Assembly (NCBI GenBank): GCA_950295325.1
Contig: OX485806.1
Span: 22,134,001-22,198,000, forward strand
Reading direction: 5' to 3'
Length of the DNA: 64,000 nt
Origin: Polytrichum commune
Lineage: Eukaryota > Streptophyta > Polytrichopsida > Polytrichales > Polytrichaceae
The notes below the pieces were generated by a model, which did not search any database, had not been told where the DNA came from, and worked only from the letters and a program-made list of their open reading frames with translations. The first letter of the stretch is position 1. Every line of letters starts with the position of its first letter. Of the stretch, positions 25,367-38,100 are shown one piece after another. A program made the position numbers and the translations under genes.

Positions 25367-25979
25367 GTTATGACTGTAAAAGTTCTCCTCCGAAATGAAG
25401 TGGCCACTCTCCTACTTTAGGCCCTTAGCACATGACCAAAAGTTATTGCAAAGACAAAAACACTTATTAGTTGTACACGATGAGTAGCTACAATTGCATG
25501 ATAGGATAGGTAATGGTGTGGCCTTTAATACTCATCATAGTTTTTTGGGTTTGGCTCCAAGTTTGGAAATCTTATGGAACAAAAAAGGCGAGTAACATGG
25601 AAAAGCAACAACACTAGCAAAAACCAAGCAATATTGCATGGAGGAATCCTTTGAAAAAAAAGGATGGGGAATCACAAGAATGGGAAGAGGGGAGTGGTTT
25701 CATTGGACACTATCTTTAATGACATCAACAAGGTTGCCACCCTAACATAAGAAGACATCCTTTATTTTGTAGGACGTGTGGAAACGAACTTGGACTCGAA
25801 TCCCAAGGTCACCACTCTTAGTCCAAGTTTTAGTAGTCAGCCAATAAGACCGCTTGATTTCGCGACCTGAGGCCCGATCTCAATGACCCCAAGACTTCAA
25901 GAGCAACCAATCTATAGCAATGTGATGTTTACCTTTAGTGTCATGAGAAGGATTACAATACTCACAAAAACTTAGACGA

Positions 25980-26770
25980 CCTTTGGATAATCATAGCAAC
26001 AAGTCACTTGGCTCTAATCTTAATTTCTTCCCCATAGTCTTTGGTGGGGTACGTTTCCCAACACACAAGTGCATGAAATGTGCAAGAAACATATAACATC
26101 ATGAATGCATGTTTGAGTTAGTAAGATGGTGTTAGTCCTTGTACCCCAACTTCCACACATGGCAAGCAATACTCTCTCTGCATGAATTGGAACTCTTCTA
26201 CAAATTACTTGGCCCAAGCTCCAAATCACAACTAGAGTCTTTTGATGGATTGGTGTTTCTCAATAAAAATAAAAAAACTCGTGAATTGTGCAAGAATTGT
26301 ACTCACACTACGATCATATTGGCATAAGATTATTTAGTTATGTGGGTCAATTCCATGACCCAATAATGTGTCAATTATAGTACGCATGCCCTTCGAACAA
26401 TGTGGGAATATTCATTTAGTATTCATACATTCGGGCTGGATTTGGAAATTTGAGTAGAGTTATACTCCTAGCACTTTGCGCGATAATCACTATTCATCCC
26501 AATAATATTCCGTAAACTTACTATTCATCGCAATAGTATTCCCTAACATTAATATCTATCCCAATATTATTCCCCACAATTACCATTCATCAAAACATTA
26601 TTCCCTAATTCATAGCATCATTATCATTGAAAATTACAACACTATTCATATTGGTACTATTCATTATTCGAACCATTGTCAATTTCTTCTTATTGTCTAA
26701 GTTTCTTCCCATGAAGGTAAGATAGTGAAGGCCTATGTTACGTGCTAAATATAGAATGGAATGCAATAGT
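25980..26770 (+). repeat. Dispersed repeat, copy A (related to 33800-34450)
   Basis: The order of blocks GTACGTTTCCCA-ACACAC, CATG-AATGTGC-AGAA, GTCAATTCCATGACC, TATTCATACATTC, GAGTTATACTCC and ACTATTCATCCC is repeated with divergence at 33800-34450. This indicates an old interspersed element of at least 700 bases. Its ends and class are not clear, and no coding remnant is visible. Confidence 0.5.
26489..26612 (+). repeat. 31-base tandem repeat, four units
   Basis: Units start at 26489, 26520, 26551 and 26582, exactly 31 bases apart. The core resembles ACTATTCATCCCAATATTAT and is followed by TCCC-TAA. Copies differ at several positions. It lies inside the dispersed repeat of 25980-26770. Confidence 0.75.
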
Positions 26771-27668
26771 GTTGTGGGAGTACATGGATATTAAACTTAA
26801 TTGTTACAAGCAAGGAGAATCTATTGACAAAACCTAGGTTTGGGGAATATAACCGCAATGATGAACAATAGATTATTGTATTGGACCATTTGGTTAAGGT
26901 TGGAGTTTGAGGTGTCTATATAAACTAACTCATTGTGGATGAAAGGGGGCTCTGGTAAAAACAAGTCTCCTACATGTTTGAAGATTGTATCATTTCAAAT
27001 GAATCCCAGTGGACTAATTTGTATCTTTCAATCTTATGATTTTCTAGAATATGTTGATTGAAAAATAGAAATTACATGCTATGAACAAGTTTTTTTTTCC
27101 TCTTTAAAACCTTGCAATGGATGAGTTTAGTGACAACCATGAATCTCTAGCCATTTGGCTCAAAAATTTGAGAATAATAATCATTGTTGCTTAACCATTG
27201 AGATAACAACACTTGGCAAATGTATCTTAAATTATTATTTCTTTATGTGAATCCATGCAACTACATCGAGGGGATATATGAGAATTAGATTTCGAGATCC
27301 TACGAAGGACAATAACATGGAAAAAAACAAAACACTAATAGTCTCAGATGGTTGTAATTTATACCAAATGTGTGTGTGTGGGGGGGGGGACCCAAAAGCC
27401 AATAAGGTAACTTGGTTTGGTTGGTTACTGCCGACCCCACATCAAATGCCACGTAAATAACTTATGTTGTAGCCAATGAAAATGCCATAATAAGTTCCCT
27501 TTTGTGATCCAACTCCAAAGTATATAAAACATTGAAGCCTATCTAAAGAAAAATAAATAACATTTTTCAGTGTCCATTGTGTAGCCAACATGCAAACTGT
27601 CGAAACCAAAAGAGAAACCGAGAAAACAAAAAAAAACACATAATCATAAACACACACCATTAGTATAA

Positions 27669-27975
27669 AACTATGCCCAAAAATATCACAGCCGAAATCG
27701 GCTATAGTTCTTTTGACCAGCCTGATCAGCAGTTGCTAAACAACTACAGATGTTTCTTTTTCGTCATGTGATTGAAATTTTACTTTTTTGGGGGGTCGTG
27801 TAATATACCAATGGAAAGGTATTTTGAAGACCTTTCCAACGGTATATTACAAGCCCCCACATTCAAAAATCTTAATCGGTAAATAAAAAAGAAAATCTAC
27901 AATCGTACGTTTAGCGCCTGCAGATCAGGCTGGTCAAAAGAACCGCAACCAATTTCGGTTCTTTTTGGCATAGTT
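27669..27975. mobile_element. Foldback (long inverted repeat) MITE
   Basis: Nearly the whole 307 bases fold on themselves. The outer arms carry AACTATGCC-AAAAA and then TTCTTTTGACCAGCCTGATC. The inner arms, GTAATATACC-ATGGAAAGGT (from 27799) and ACCTTTCCAACGGTATATTA, flank a loop of about 9 bases and pair over 21 bases with two mismatches. No protein is encoded and no convincing target duplication was found. It ends only 15 bases before the next element, which starts at 27990. Confidence 0.7.
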
Positions 27976-27989
27976 CTCTACAAAGCTCG

Positions 27990-28568
27990 GGGCCACTTCA
28001 CACACAAGGCTGAAGGCCCTTGACCATGGCAATGTAAGAGCTCTCATTGGTCGAAAAGGCGGAGACCGTCCAAGTTCACTTCACACTAGGAGGTGAAGGC
28101 CTAAAGGCCCAAAGAAAAGTTCGTGGATGAAAAGTCTACATGGAGTCCTACATGGCTAGTTGTGGATAAGGGTGCATGGTCTACCGGAATTTGCGTCAGA
28201 CCCACCTCCAAGAGGTGGGCTTGACGCAAATTCCGGGAGACCATGATTTTTGAAATATTTTTTCCAGCAGGACAGACTGCATGGCAGATTCCAGGATAGA
28301 TTCCAAGACAGACAAACACCACCAAGTAGTTATCTTAAATTGATAAACTTGGAGACATATTAAATTAAACCAAATCCTCCCCTCTTTTTCCGCCAACAAA
28401 ATATGCAATGGTCCCGCAACATGGTTCATTCTCACTTCACACTATGCTTGAGGGCCAAAGACTACATAAAATGGCTTTCCCAACACCCATGGTACGGCCT
28501 TTGGATGAGAGTCAAGGGTCCTCACCATTACAAGGTCACGGCTCTTGGCTCTAAGTGTGAAGTGGCCC
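27990..28568. mobile_element. GGGCCACTTCACAC inverted-repeat element, copy A
   Basis: The left end GGGCCACTTCACACACAAGG and the right end, whose reverse complement is GGGCCACTTCACACTTAGAG, form a terminal inverted repeat that continues imperfectly into GCC-TGACC. A central hairpin of about 23 base pairs with a 3-base loop lies near 28191-28240. The left third matches the element at 34663 in the same orientation. No transposase is encoded. Class is uncertain; a hAT- or Mutator-type MITE is likely. Confidence 0.65.
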
Positions 28569-28569
28569 T

Positions 28570-31500
28570 CAGTCCATAGAGACACAGACAGAGAGACGGA
28601 GTTCACACGATATTATGCATGTCCTATTATTGCATTTATTGAATCAGTTGGTGTTATTGCACTGTGCAGGGTGTTCGATCCTTTTGACTATAAACCAATA
28701 ATTTGCCACGTGTCATATTCCAGTTCGCCGAGATCCACTAAAATCCAAGCTCTATCAACTAAGCTAGTTATTTGTTACAGTACTTACACATGAGCTGGTT
28801 CATATCCAAAATTGCTGATCCGCGTTAAAAATTTAGGTAGCTTGCAGGTGAGCATATCATATATGAGAGTTTTAATTCATTTTTTTAGTTGGTTGAGACT
28901 ATGGCAAGGAACAAGTGAACCATTCACTAAATGTTGGTGAAGTTCGCTAAATATTCACCCCATTCACACAAGGATTGGATATACTTAAGCACTAATTGGG
29001 CCCAATGGGAAGTAAGGTTCGCGGGTGTTATTAGGTTAAAGTTCTTGGTCATGCATCTATATTTTATCCTTACTTGGTTAGGCGAGGATAAACACACTAG
29101 AAGAATTTGTGTCCAAATGAACCCTGGATGTTTTGATTGTAAATTGCATGGCATGGGGTTGACACCAATTTTGATTTAACCCTTAAATACTCGTGAAACG
29201 TGAATTGGGGTGTCAGTTGGGGTTTTAATGGGGTTCACGACCCAATATGTCGCAATCTACATGAGATGTTACGTGGCCATCGTAGGGTTTGGGAAGGGGA
29301 TTGTGCTCATACGGAGCTTGGACCAAGCAAGCTTCGTGGCTACAATTCATGGTTTCTGGAATATTAGATATGGTTGTTTTTGGTTGGAGGTTATGCTTTG
29401 CCCACGAATGGCATAACTCTGATGCAAAAACGTGGGTGGTAACTTCCAAAGCACGAGGATATATATATGCCTTAAATGGAGGAAAACAAGAATGCAACCC
29501 ACCTAATACATCCACCCTCCCTGGGTGTGTCCACCCAATGGCATGCAACACCCGCAAGGGTGGTGGTCAGCTCCAAAACATTGCAGATCGTCAAAACAAA
29601 GTGACACCACCCTCTCACCAAATGCGTCACCAACTCCGTTATCATCAATATTTAACCCAAATAGCTACTATGAGCCCAAATTTGTTGCTCATGTTTGCTT
29701 TAAATGATGAAGAGCAGTATTGTTTAGGATTTGAAGGTTGTTAAATCAATTAAAAATATAAAAAGGGTGAATTTGGATTTAGGATGTCAATTAGTATTTA
29801 GGCTTTTGAGATGGTGTTGGTTTCGTTAGTAGTGGTAATGATCAGTTTAGCCTAGATTAGAGTTGGTTTAAGTGTGAGCTTGCATTCGGGCATTTCACAT
29901 TTTGTGTAAGGGCTTAATGTCCGAATTGGGATTCTTCTCTGTCAGATTTGAAGTGAGGGCACTGTGCCCTAGACAATTCCGGGAGCTGGGATCTGCCCAG
30001 CTGGTTTTACGGTTGGAGCTCGACTGGGAAGCTCTCGTTCGGTAGCACAGGAGCAAGGGAGCGGCGGGAGGCCGGTGGCAACAAAAGTTTGGATTGGCGG
30101 TCTCCTACCTAAGGAGGATGGAGAATGTGGGCCATGAGGCAATTAATTTGGGCTGGAGGCAGAGGCGAGAAGGGATGTGAGAGGGTTGCTGGAATCGGTT
30201 TTGAATGGGCAGACAAGCACGGGAGGCAGAGAGAGGTAGCGTCGACATGGGAATTGGGCAATTTCGGAGCTCGGAGGTTGAGCGAAAGGCTACAGGGATT
30301 GCAAGAGAACACCCTGATTGGGTGAACTCAGGAGGGGGTTCGAGAAAAGGGAACTGGGTGCAACTACATCAAGAGCTCGGCCATACCCTCAACCGATTTG
30401 AAGGAAGGGAGCCTGCTGCCGCGGAAATGAGCACACCAACACCAATGTGGGTTGAATCTCCCCGCAAAGTGGCAAATGCAATCTCACACACTGAATCATT
30501 GTTGTTGCAATCCTGGATCGACAACATCGAATCACATTGAAGGGGAAATTTTGGGGTCGTAAGGGAAGCCATCCTGGGAATGTTGAACTGCCAATGCAAT
30601 CGTGCATCATCAGAGAAGGAAGTTACCTCAAGTTGTGTCGAGCATTGAGCATGCTCGAAGAGATTGCTGGTGAGGTGCCACCGAGATGATCTAGGCCAGC
30701 AGGCGATCTAAACTACCAAGCAGTTAGAAGGCTCAGCCACCTACATGCTGGAGCTCAGCTGGCCAAAGGCACTCAGCTGGACAGTGGTACAGAGTGTGGA
30801 CCGATGGAGCGTGACAGGCAGTGACGACCAACTAACGGGAGTTGACGGGCACTGTGCAAGGACGGACAGCGTGGAATTATAGTTGAGGAGAGCCGACTGA
30901 AATCATATGGATTGGCTTAACCTTAAGAACATGGGATTATGCATTAAGGAATAGGTGGGGTTCATGAGAAGGGATTAGGATTAGATAGTGGATTGGATTA
31001 AGTAGTATTAATAGGTTGTTGTTGAGTAAGTGGGCATTAAGGGAGTTGTTAGGAAGTATAGAAGCTAGGTGGCTTGGTGTGTTGGTTTCTAGAAGGAAGT
31101 GTGGGTGTGAAATGATCACAAGGTGCCAGAGTGTTTTTGAACACTGAAAACCTTGTGTTCTAAGAAATAAAGTTGTGAGGATTTATAACTGCTTCCAACT
31201 GAGAGGGACTGTCAATCAAGGCATTAGTTTAGACACCCAAATGAGGTGCATGTTAGCCTTAGCTCTCACCCGGACTAGGACGCATAAAAGGGTGGGGGTT
31301 TAGGGCTGACAGCTACCGCAACCGATATGCAATGAGAAAACAACTACCCAGCATGACTCATTTAGACACAATTTCTTCTAGTGACAACATAATGACACGT
31401 GTTCACAAGAGATTGGCCTACACCTCCCAATTTAAATAACTATCTCACATTCAATTGTCAACACAATTGGGAGGACATATGTATTCAGTTAAAAAATCAA

Positions 31501-33790
31501 CCAGTCCGACTTCTAATCATCATAATTAAATAAAATGACGTATGATTTTCAATTTGTTTTTATTTTATTTTTGTTGATGTTTCATTATAGATTTACTAAC
31601 GTAACAAGATTTTGAAGACGTGAATGTGATCAATAGAATATGTGGAACTAGAAAGGACGACATACACATCTAATCAGATGGCATGCAAATGCTTAGACAT
31701 AATGTGCATGAAATGACAACCATGATCAACATAAAGCTAGCGGGCTCACATTCATTAGATTTAATTGGTGTTTTCTTTTCTTATCTTTTGTTTCTTGCGT
31801 GAAATGAGCAAGAATGGTATAGGAGCTTGTAGAACACTCTTACATGACCACGTTCAATGCATCACTTGACAATCCTTATGGGTGTAACTTTTCACTTTTA
31901 ACATATCCCAACCCCCCCCCCCTTTCTTGAGAATGGGAATTTCCGAGCGCTGCCCGCAAGAATGAGAACATTTTGAGATGCCCGTAGGCTTCAAAATCGA
32001 GTGGCCCGAGCTCCTAAGTAATCAAAGTCCTCGATAGAACGTGTCTTTTGGAACTACTTGCACATGAAATGTGTGAGATGCACAAATCTAGAGAAGAATC
32101 TATAAGTCCACTTTACAATGGTAGGCGGGTGCACGCACATTAAAGTGGACAACTCCCGATCCATGCCTAGGTTTAAGTGAAAGTGATTCAACACTATACA
32201 CAAACATTGAATTTTGTGAAGAAAATTTTCATAGGCATTCCAGATACATATTGATCTACAAAGTCAAGTAGTTTATGATAACCAAAAATAATTACAAGAA
32301 AAGTCTTCATATTTTAGAAGACGGTGCAAGTGGTGTGCAAGTGTACAAGTGGTGTGCATTGAACACAAAACAATCTAGAACTTGTTTGAAATACGATAAA
32401 ATTACATGAAATTGATGGTTTTCTACAAAGTTTTGTGTTGCTGACCTCAAGTATATAATGAATTCAAGGAATATGGGAAAATACCCAACTTCAAAATATT
32501 TAAGGTCGTCAAATTTATGTTCAAAACCGTATTCAATCACGTGTTTTTGAGAATCACTTTAATGATAAGTTTTGAAGATCTCAGCTTGATATTCTACAAT
32601 CGAGTGTTTAACACACGAATAGAGGTCATCATGAAAAAATTAAAAATTAAAAATACTCAATTTAAACAACATTTTGGAACTACTTTCATGTCTTTGACCC
32701 AAAAAATACATGGTTGTAGTACACTAGAGCACTATTTTGGCCCACTTTACCATGCTTGCACCCAGGTATTAGGGACAACTTTACCAATGAGAAGGCCAAT
32801 GTTTTATCCTCTTCCACATAAGCTTATGTCACTTACACAGTTGCCACCAAAAATGAATCTCTAAAGATATGTATCCATGTTGTGGAAACTTCCAACCCCG
32901 CAAATATTGTAAACTGTTGAACTGGATTGGGAATCATTTCATTTGGATAGCAATTGGATTCACAAAAATTGTCATTCATAATTCAATATAAGAGGTGGGA
33001 AGCAATAGTTACAAGAGGTCAAAGTGAGGCTGTACTTTTTGAAGTGAACCTAAAATAATGTTTAAATTTTCAGTATATTATTCAATCTCAATGCAACACA
33101 CGTTTTTTGGGTGTCCATTTTGAATTACAAACTTTGCCATATACCACTCAAACCTTGGTGAGACCACATAAAACCCACATATTAGTACCTTAAGTATAGG
33201 GAATTATTCCAACAAATTCGTAACCCAACTACAAGTCTTTCACATGGTTCTCAAAACAAAACATGCACAATATATGGAAGATTCAAGAGTCACAAGACTT
33301 TATGATGTCCACTGAAGGTTGAGGCATGTATAATTGATAAAATAATAGAGATTGGACATGTTTAGGATGAGTAATAGTGGGGAATTATGCTTCTTGCGGA
33401 GAGAACATCGTCTAAGGAGAATGCAAGTTTTGAATTTTATTTTCATGAATATGGAAATTGCTACAAATTTCGAAGTGGTAAAGTTTAGGGTAACACACAG
33501 TCCATGTATAGGTTAACCCATACCCGCTCATCTAAATGCTAATTATTGGCATTGAAAATTATCAAAACTCCTATGAGAATAATCGATCACAAGCGACCAA
33601 CACATAAACTCTAACTCCATTTGCCATGATTTTGTTTATCTCATTCATGTTAGCATTACATGACCCCAATTGAGTAGTTAAACGGAGATGGTCAACTATG
33701 GGTGCCTCGACCTTATGTACTCATCATGTATATACTTAGCAAGGCGTGCCACCAACCCATAAGCAGCCTACCCTGAAATTTCGATGTAAA
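28570..33790. other. Gene-free spacer
   Basis: No supportable gene. About 29940-30900 is richer in G and C and reads like unfolded mobile-element or intergenic sequence. The largest frame (29289-29744, 151 codons) shows no recognisable motif and no splice partners. There is a run of C near 31911-31922. Confidence 0.45.
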
Positions 33791-33799
33791 TTGGATTAA

Positions 33800-34450
33800 T
33801 TCTAGATTGATTGGATCCACAAAAAACTTGTCCAAGTTCCCAAGCAAGCTCTTTCTTTAGAGTACGTTTCCCAAAACACACGCGTGTGCCATGTGCGAGA
33901 AGCACAACTTTAAAGGAAACTTCTCAAATGCAATCTACAAGTTACCAAAAAGAAAAAAGAAAAATTAAAAATTGCTCTGGAGCCATGGTGGCAACATGGT
34001 TTCCTTACTCATATAAATATATTCGACCAATGTGGATAGAGATGTGGATGACACGGTAAAGGCATAACAACATTCAACTACGGGGGTCAGTTCCATTGAC
34101 TTTTGAGTATGTCAACTATATTTCGTGGGCCCCCCAAATAAAGTAGTATTGATCTGTACTATTCATGCATTCAAGTGGGCACTTGAAAGTTCCGGTGGAG
34201 TTAAAGTTGTACTCCCGGCCTACTCACAGGAACCATTGTTCATCCCGACGCAATTCACAAAAAGTATTGTTCATCCGGACATTAATCGCTGAAAACACTC
34301 TACATAGCAACACTATTCATTGACAATGCTGAAACTATTCATTGTTCATATTAGCGTCATATGAAAGTAATATAGTGGAGGCTCGTGTCAAAGGCTAAAT
34401 ATATGATAGAACACAAGCATGCATATGAATAAAGTTATTGGGGTTGAGGA
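33800..34450 (+). repeat. Dispersed repeat, copy B (related to 25980-26770)
   Basis: This has the same ordered blocks as copy A: GTACGTTTCCCAAAACACAC near 33860, GTCAGTTCCATTGAC near 34087, a CTATTCATGCATTC block near 34157, GTTGTACTCCCGG near 34208 and TTGTTCATCCCGAC near 34238. The 31-base tandem array of copy A is reduced to two or three weak units here. Confidence 0.5.
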
Positions 34451-34591
34451 TATCGCTATGTGATAAAAAGGGTTTTTACCTTATTTGGGTAAATGTAGCC
34501 AATTTCCTACTTGAATTTTCACTTGGCACTTTCTCACCTTGCACTAGGGTTTGGCGCTCTAAAATCACCAATCTTTTGCAACAATGTGGTT

Positions 34592-34636
34592 CGAATTTAT
34601 TTATTTATTTGTATTTATTTATTTATCTTTATAGTG
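34592..34636 (+). repeat. TTTA tetranucleotide microsatellite
   Basis: TTTATTTATTTATTTG-TATTTATTTATTTAT tract just upstream of the inverted-repeat element at 34663. It is preceded by GTGGTTCGAA, so it could be the tail of a SINE remnant. Confidence 0.7.
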
Positions 34637-34662
34637 CTCCATCATTGCCATTGACATAGTGC

Positions 34663-35170
34663 GGGCCACTTCACACACGAGACTGAGAGCCCGTGACCAT
34701 TACACTTCAAGCACTCTCATTGGTGGAAAAGGCGGAGCCGGCCAGTCCAAGTTTGCTTCACACTACCCTTGAGGGACCAATGGAGTAAGTGAATGCACGA
34801 TGGATGTAAAGTCTACATGGATTCCTCCATGGCATCGAATGGATCATGTTTCATGGTCACTTGGATTATTTTCAAAAACCACCTCTTGAAGGTAGGCCTA
34901 ACACAAACTCGGAGACCATGGCGCCCCGAACGCTCACAATTATTGATTTATTATATTATATCATGTGTGAGGACCCGCATGAATAGAATTTCATTAAAAT
35001 AGCATTTGGCTGAGGCCCCTATCACATATGACTTCACACGACACTTGAGGGCCCGTGACCACATGGATGGTTTTGGAGATGACTTGGGACGATGGCCTTT
35101 GGACACTTTCTTTTGCATGGGCTCTCACAATTTCATGGTCACGGCTCTTGGCTCGTGTGTGAAGTGACCC
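34663..35170. mobile_element. GGGCCACTTCACAC inverted-repeat element, copy B
   Basis: 508 bases. The left end is GGGCCACTTCACACACGAGA. The reverse complement of the right end is GGGTCACTTCACACACGAGC, and the match continues to about 35 bases. The body is closely related, in opposite orientation, to 41175-41663, including the CCACCTC...GAGG-type central hairpin remnant. Non-coding. Confidence 0.75.
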
Positions 35171-38100
35171 TGAGGGACTAGGGAGGCATGTGATATGCTC
35201 TTATCCATTAATACTTGGAATTTTCACATACATTATGGGCATTGCACACTAGTGATGGTAGACTGCAATTAAAAGGTTGATGAAAGCCCATGAAAGCAAA
35301 TTGTTATTGGGCATGGTACTTTGATTGCTCTTAGCACTTTGTTTCATTTACGTCGCTTTTGAGTCTCTACTTCTTCTTTGAGCCCGCCCGGTTGCAACTT
35401 GTAATGTTGCGATCCAATACCCATATCTATATTGTAATTGTCTTTCTCACCACACTCTTTGCAATTGGACATGGGAAGTGCTAACATGTGAGCGGTAACT
35501 TGTGAGTAGTGAGGATGAAAAAATACTTGGAGGTACACCCACTAGTATTCTATAACCGTAATATTTTGGCATTAGTTAAAACATCTTTGTTTATAATAGT
35601 ATGAGTAGAAAGTTCATACATAATGCACTCAACCTAATGAATGCCTTACGTTTTTTCCCCCCTGGGGATCGAAGTTTCTTCTCTCTCTTCTCTGCCTTAC
35701 GTTACTCTTAAAATTAACGAACGGAAACTTGGCATGAGAGTTTGGATATGACTTTTAACATTGTCGTGAGATTCAACATTCACTTTCTTAAAGATCAATG
35801 CAACCACTTTCCAAGAATCGAGCATGCTCTAGATTATATTATTAGAATTTATCTAGGTTTGAGAAATGAACTGATGGAGGCATTGTAGAAAATTTAGAAA
35901 CTAAAGTTCTGGACGTACATGGAAGTACAAGAGGAAATTACTCACACATATCATTGTCCACTAAGTAATGAGGATATTTAGTACAATCAACTAGTGATGG
36001 CCCGCACTGGCCACTGCCTTGGTGACTATATCATTCGAAAAATATATATAACACATTGCTCAAAAGCAAAAGGAGAGAGCAACGATAGTGTACATCTCAT
36101 TCATCCAACATAAAAACCTTGAAATAGTATGCAATCTATACAAAGGTTACCTTTTAGTCAATTTTGACATTATAACTTTTAGTTAGATTATGACAATTAC
36201 TTTTTGAAGGATGTAGCAATCAACTTTCCAGCTACTTACACAAAAACATACCTTGGATTGCTTGTCATGCACATTCAACCACTACAAAGTAAATGATCAA
36301 ACAAATGAGGGCTTCCGATTGAAAGTAGTCCTTGGAATATACAAGCAACATGCACCAGTGTATTTCCTCTAACAAATTCACACTCGAGCCTACCCAACGA
36401 TTGCATGTAGACCTTTTCCATGCAACCTTTTCTTTTGATGTGACGAACTACATTGTGAGGGGTGGAGACATTGATGATCAAAATACAAGGTAGAGGGTGC
36501 TTAAACCAACACTTTAAGCTATTGCACATACATATGGCTATGTGGTTGATATATAAAATATATATTCATATTAGCATTTGGGCTAAACATAGGTATCAAG
36601 AAAGAAAATATATTTTTAGTCTCAATTGAATATTTGATGAATATTCAAAGTCAAAACTACTAGCTTCCTTATACCAATCCATAGGCCCCGTGTATAGCAA
36701 CCTCGCATATGATGAGGACCCCCACCTTCATTGCCTAGAACCAACACAACTTAGTTGGGTACTAGACCCAAACTACATCAAAGCCCAAGTAGTAATGGTA
36801 TGCAAAGCCACACGACTACCTCCATGATCCCTCCCGGTTCGCTTGCAAAACCATCACCTTGCATCCCGGGAAATCACCCTTTTGTGCTTTGTGGGCCTAC
36901 CTCCTTGGCGTTGTGAATAGAATGACTAGAATAGGCATTGCCAAGCCACCCTAATCCCACCTTGAACCAACCCGAGATAGAGTGGAGACCGTTACATACC
37001 CTACATGAAGGTCATGGAGGCCGCTATGAGGTGGCACCACCAATGGCACCTAAAACCGTCACTATGTGGGCCCATGCACTCCTACACTGCCAGGTACAGT
37101 TCAAGGTTGTAGAGTGTTGGCAATTGGGAGGCGTTTACAGGTGTTGGTTTTGAATGGGGTGTTGGTTTTAGCACCGTCTACCTTATGTAATTGCAATCAA
37201 GGACACCCATGTTGCGTATTTGAACCTAAATCTCCACTAACCTCAAAGTGTTTAACTTATTCAAATGGTGCACTTGAAGAACATGTTGATTTCAAACAGG
37301 GTCATTATTGACATGCTTAACTAAAAGTGAGAGTATGTAGCTAGAAATACATTATTTTTCTACTTGGAGAGGCCCATTATGTGCCACTTAGATGCTCAGG
37401 GGTGAAGGGACCCAACAACAAATAAGTTACATGCACCTCACTTTGTGGTCAGGGTGCAACATGTTGACAGGTGGGATTGCTTGTGAGCCATGTGGCACAA
37501 GGCTAATGAGCTAATATTCCATCCGGTACCCATATACATGAGTTACCTTTTCCTTCTCCTTTTATTTTGTTTTTTTCTAAGGCATGTATGGCAAGGCCAT
37601 GTGGCTCCTCAAAGTCTTTTGTATTAAAACCTAGGTGTGACATGCCAATGCCTATTATACATGCTCCATGATGTTTCTAACTCCCCGTTGTGCTAACTTG
37701 TCATCATAGAAGGGCCCAACCGTTGTGATCAATAGATCCATGGATGGGTCCCACTCAATCTTTCACATGGAGCTCATATGCGAATACATATTGAATAGAT
37801 GTCACACGTGACTATGTTTGTTCTGGTTGGACGCAAAATTTTAATTTGGAAGTTACTATCACTTTCAAGTATTTGTATGCACAATAAGGTTTTTTCTTTT
37901 TCTTTTTCTTTTTCCCTCCAGTGGTTGGAACTGCCTTCTGGTCACAAACAAAAAAAATATTACCCCTTCATGTATAATAGATAGCGATGGCTTGCAATGG
38001 ACATCAACTTGGTGACTATATCATTTTAATATACACTTGATTTAATCAACCCACGAGAACGGTTGTTAAACTTTGGTGCACATAGTCTGTCCATATTAGT

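Noticed and set aside
26489-26612. CRISPR-like regular spacing
   Set aside because: The whole 31-base unit is repeated with mutations and there are no unique spacers; the context is a plant nuclear repeat.
29289-29744. 151-codon open frame
   Set aside because: No motif, no neighbouring exon signals, and similar-length frames exist on the opposite strand.
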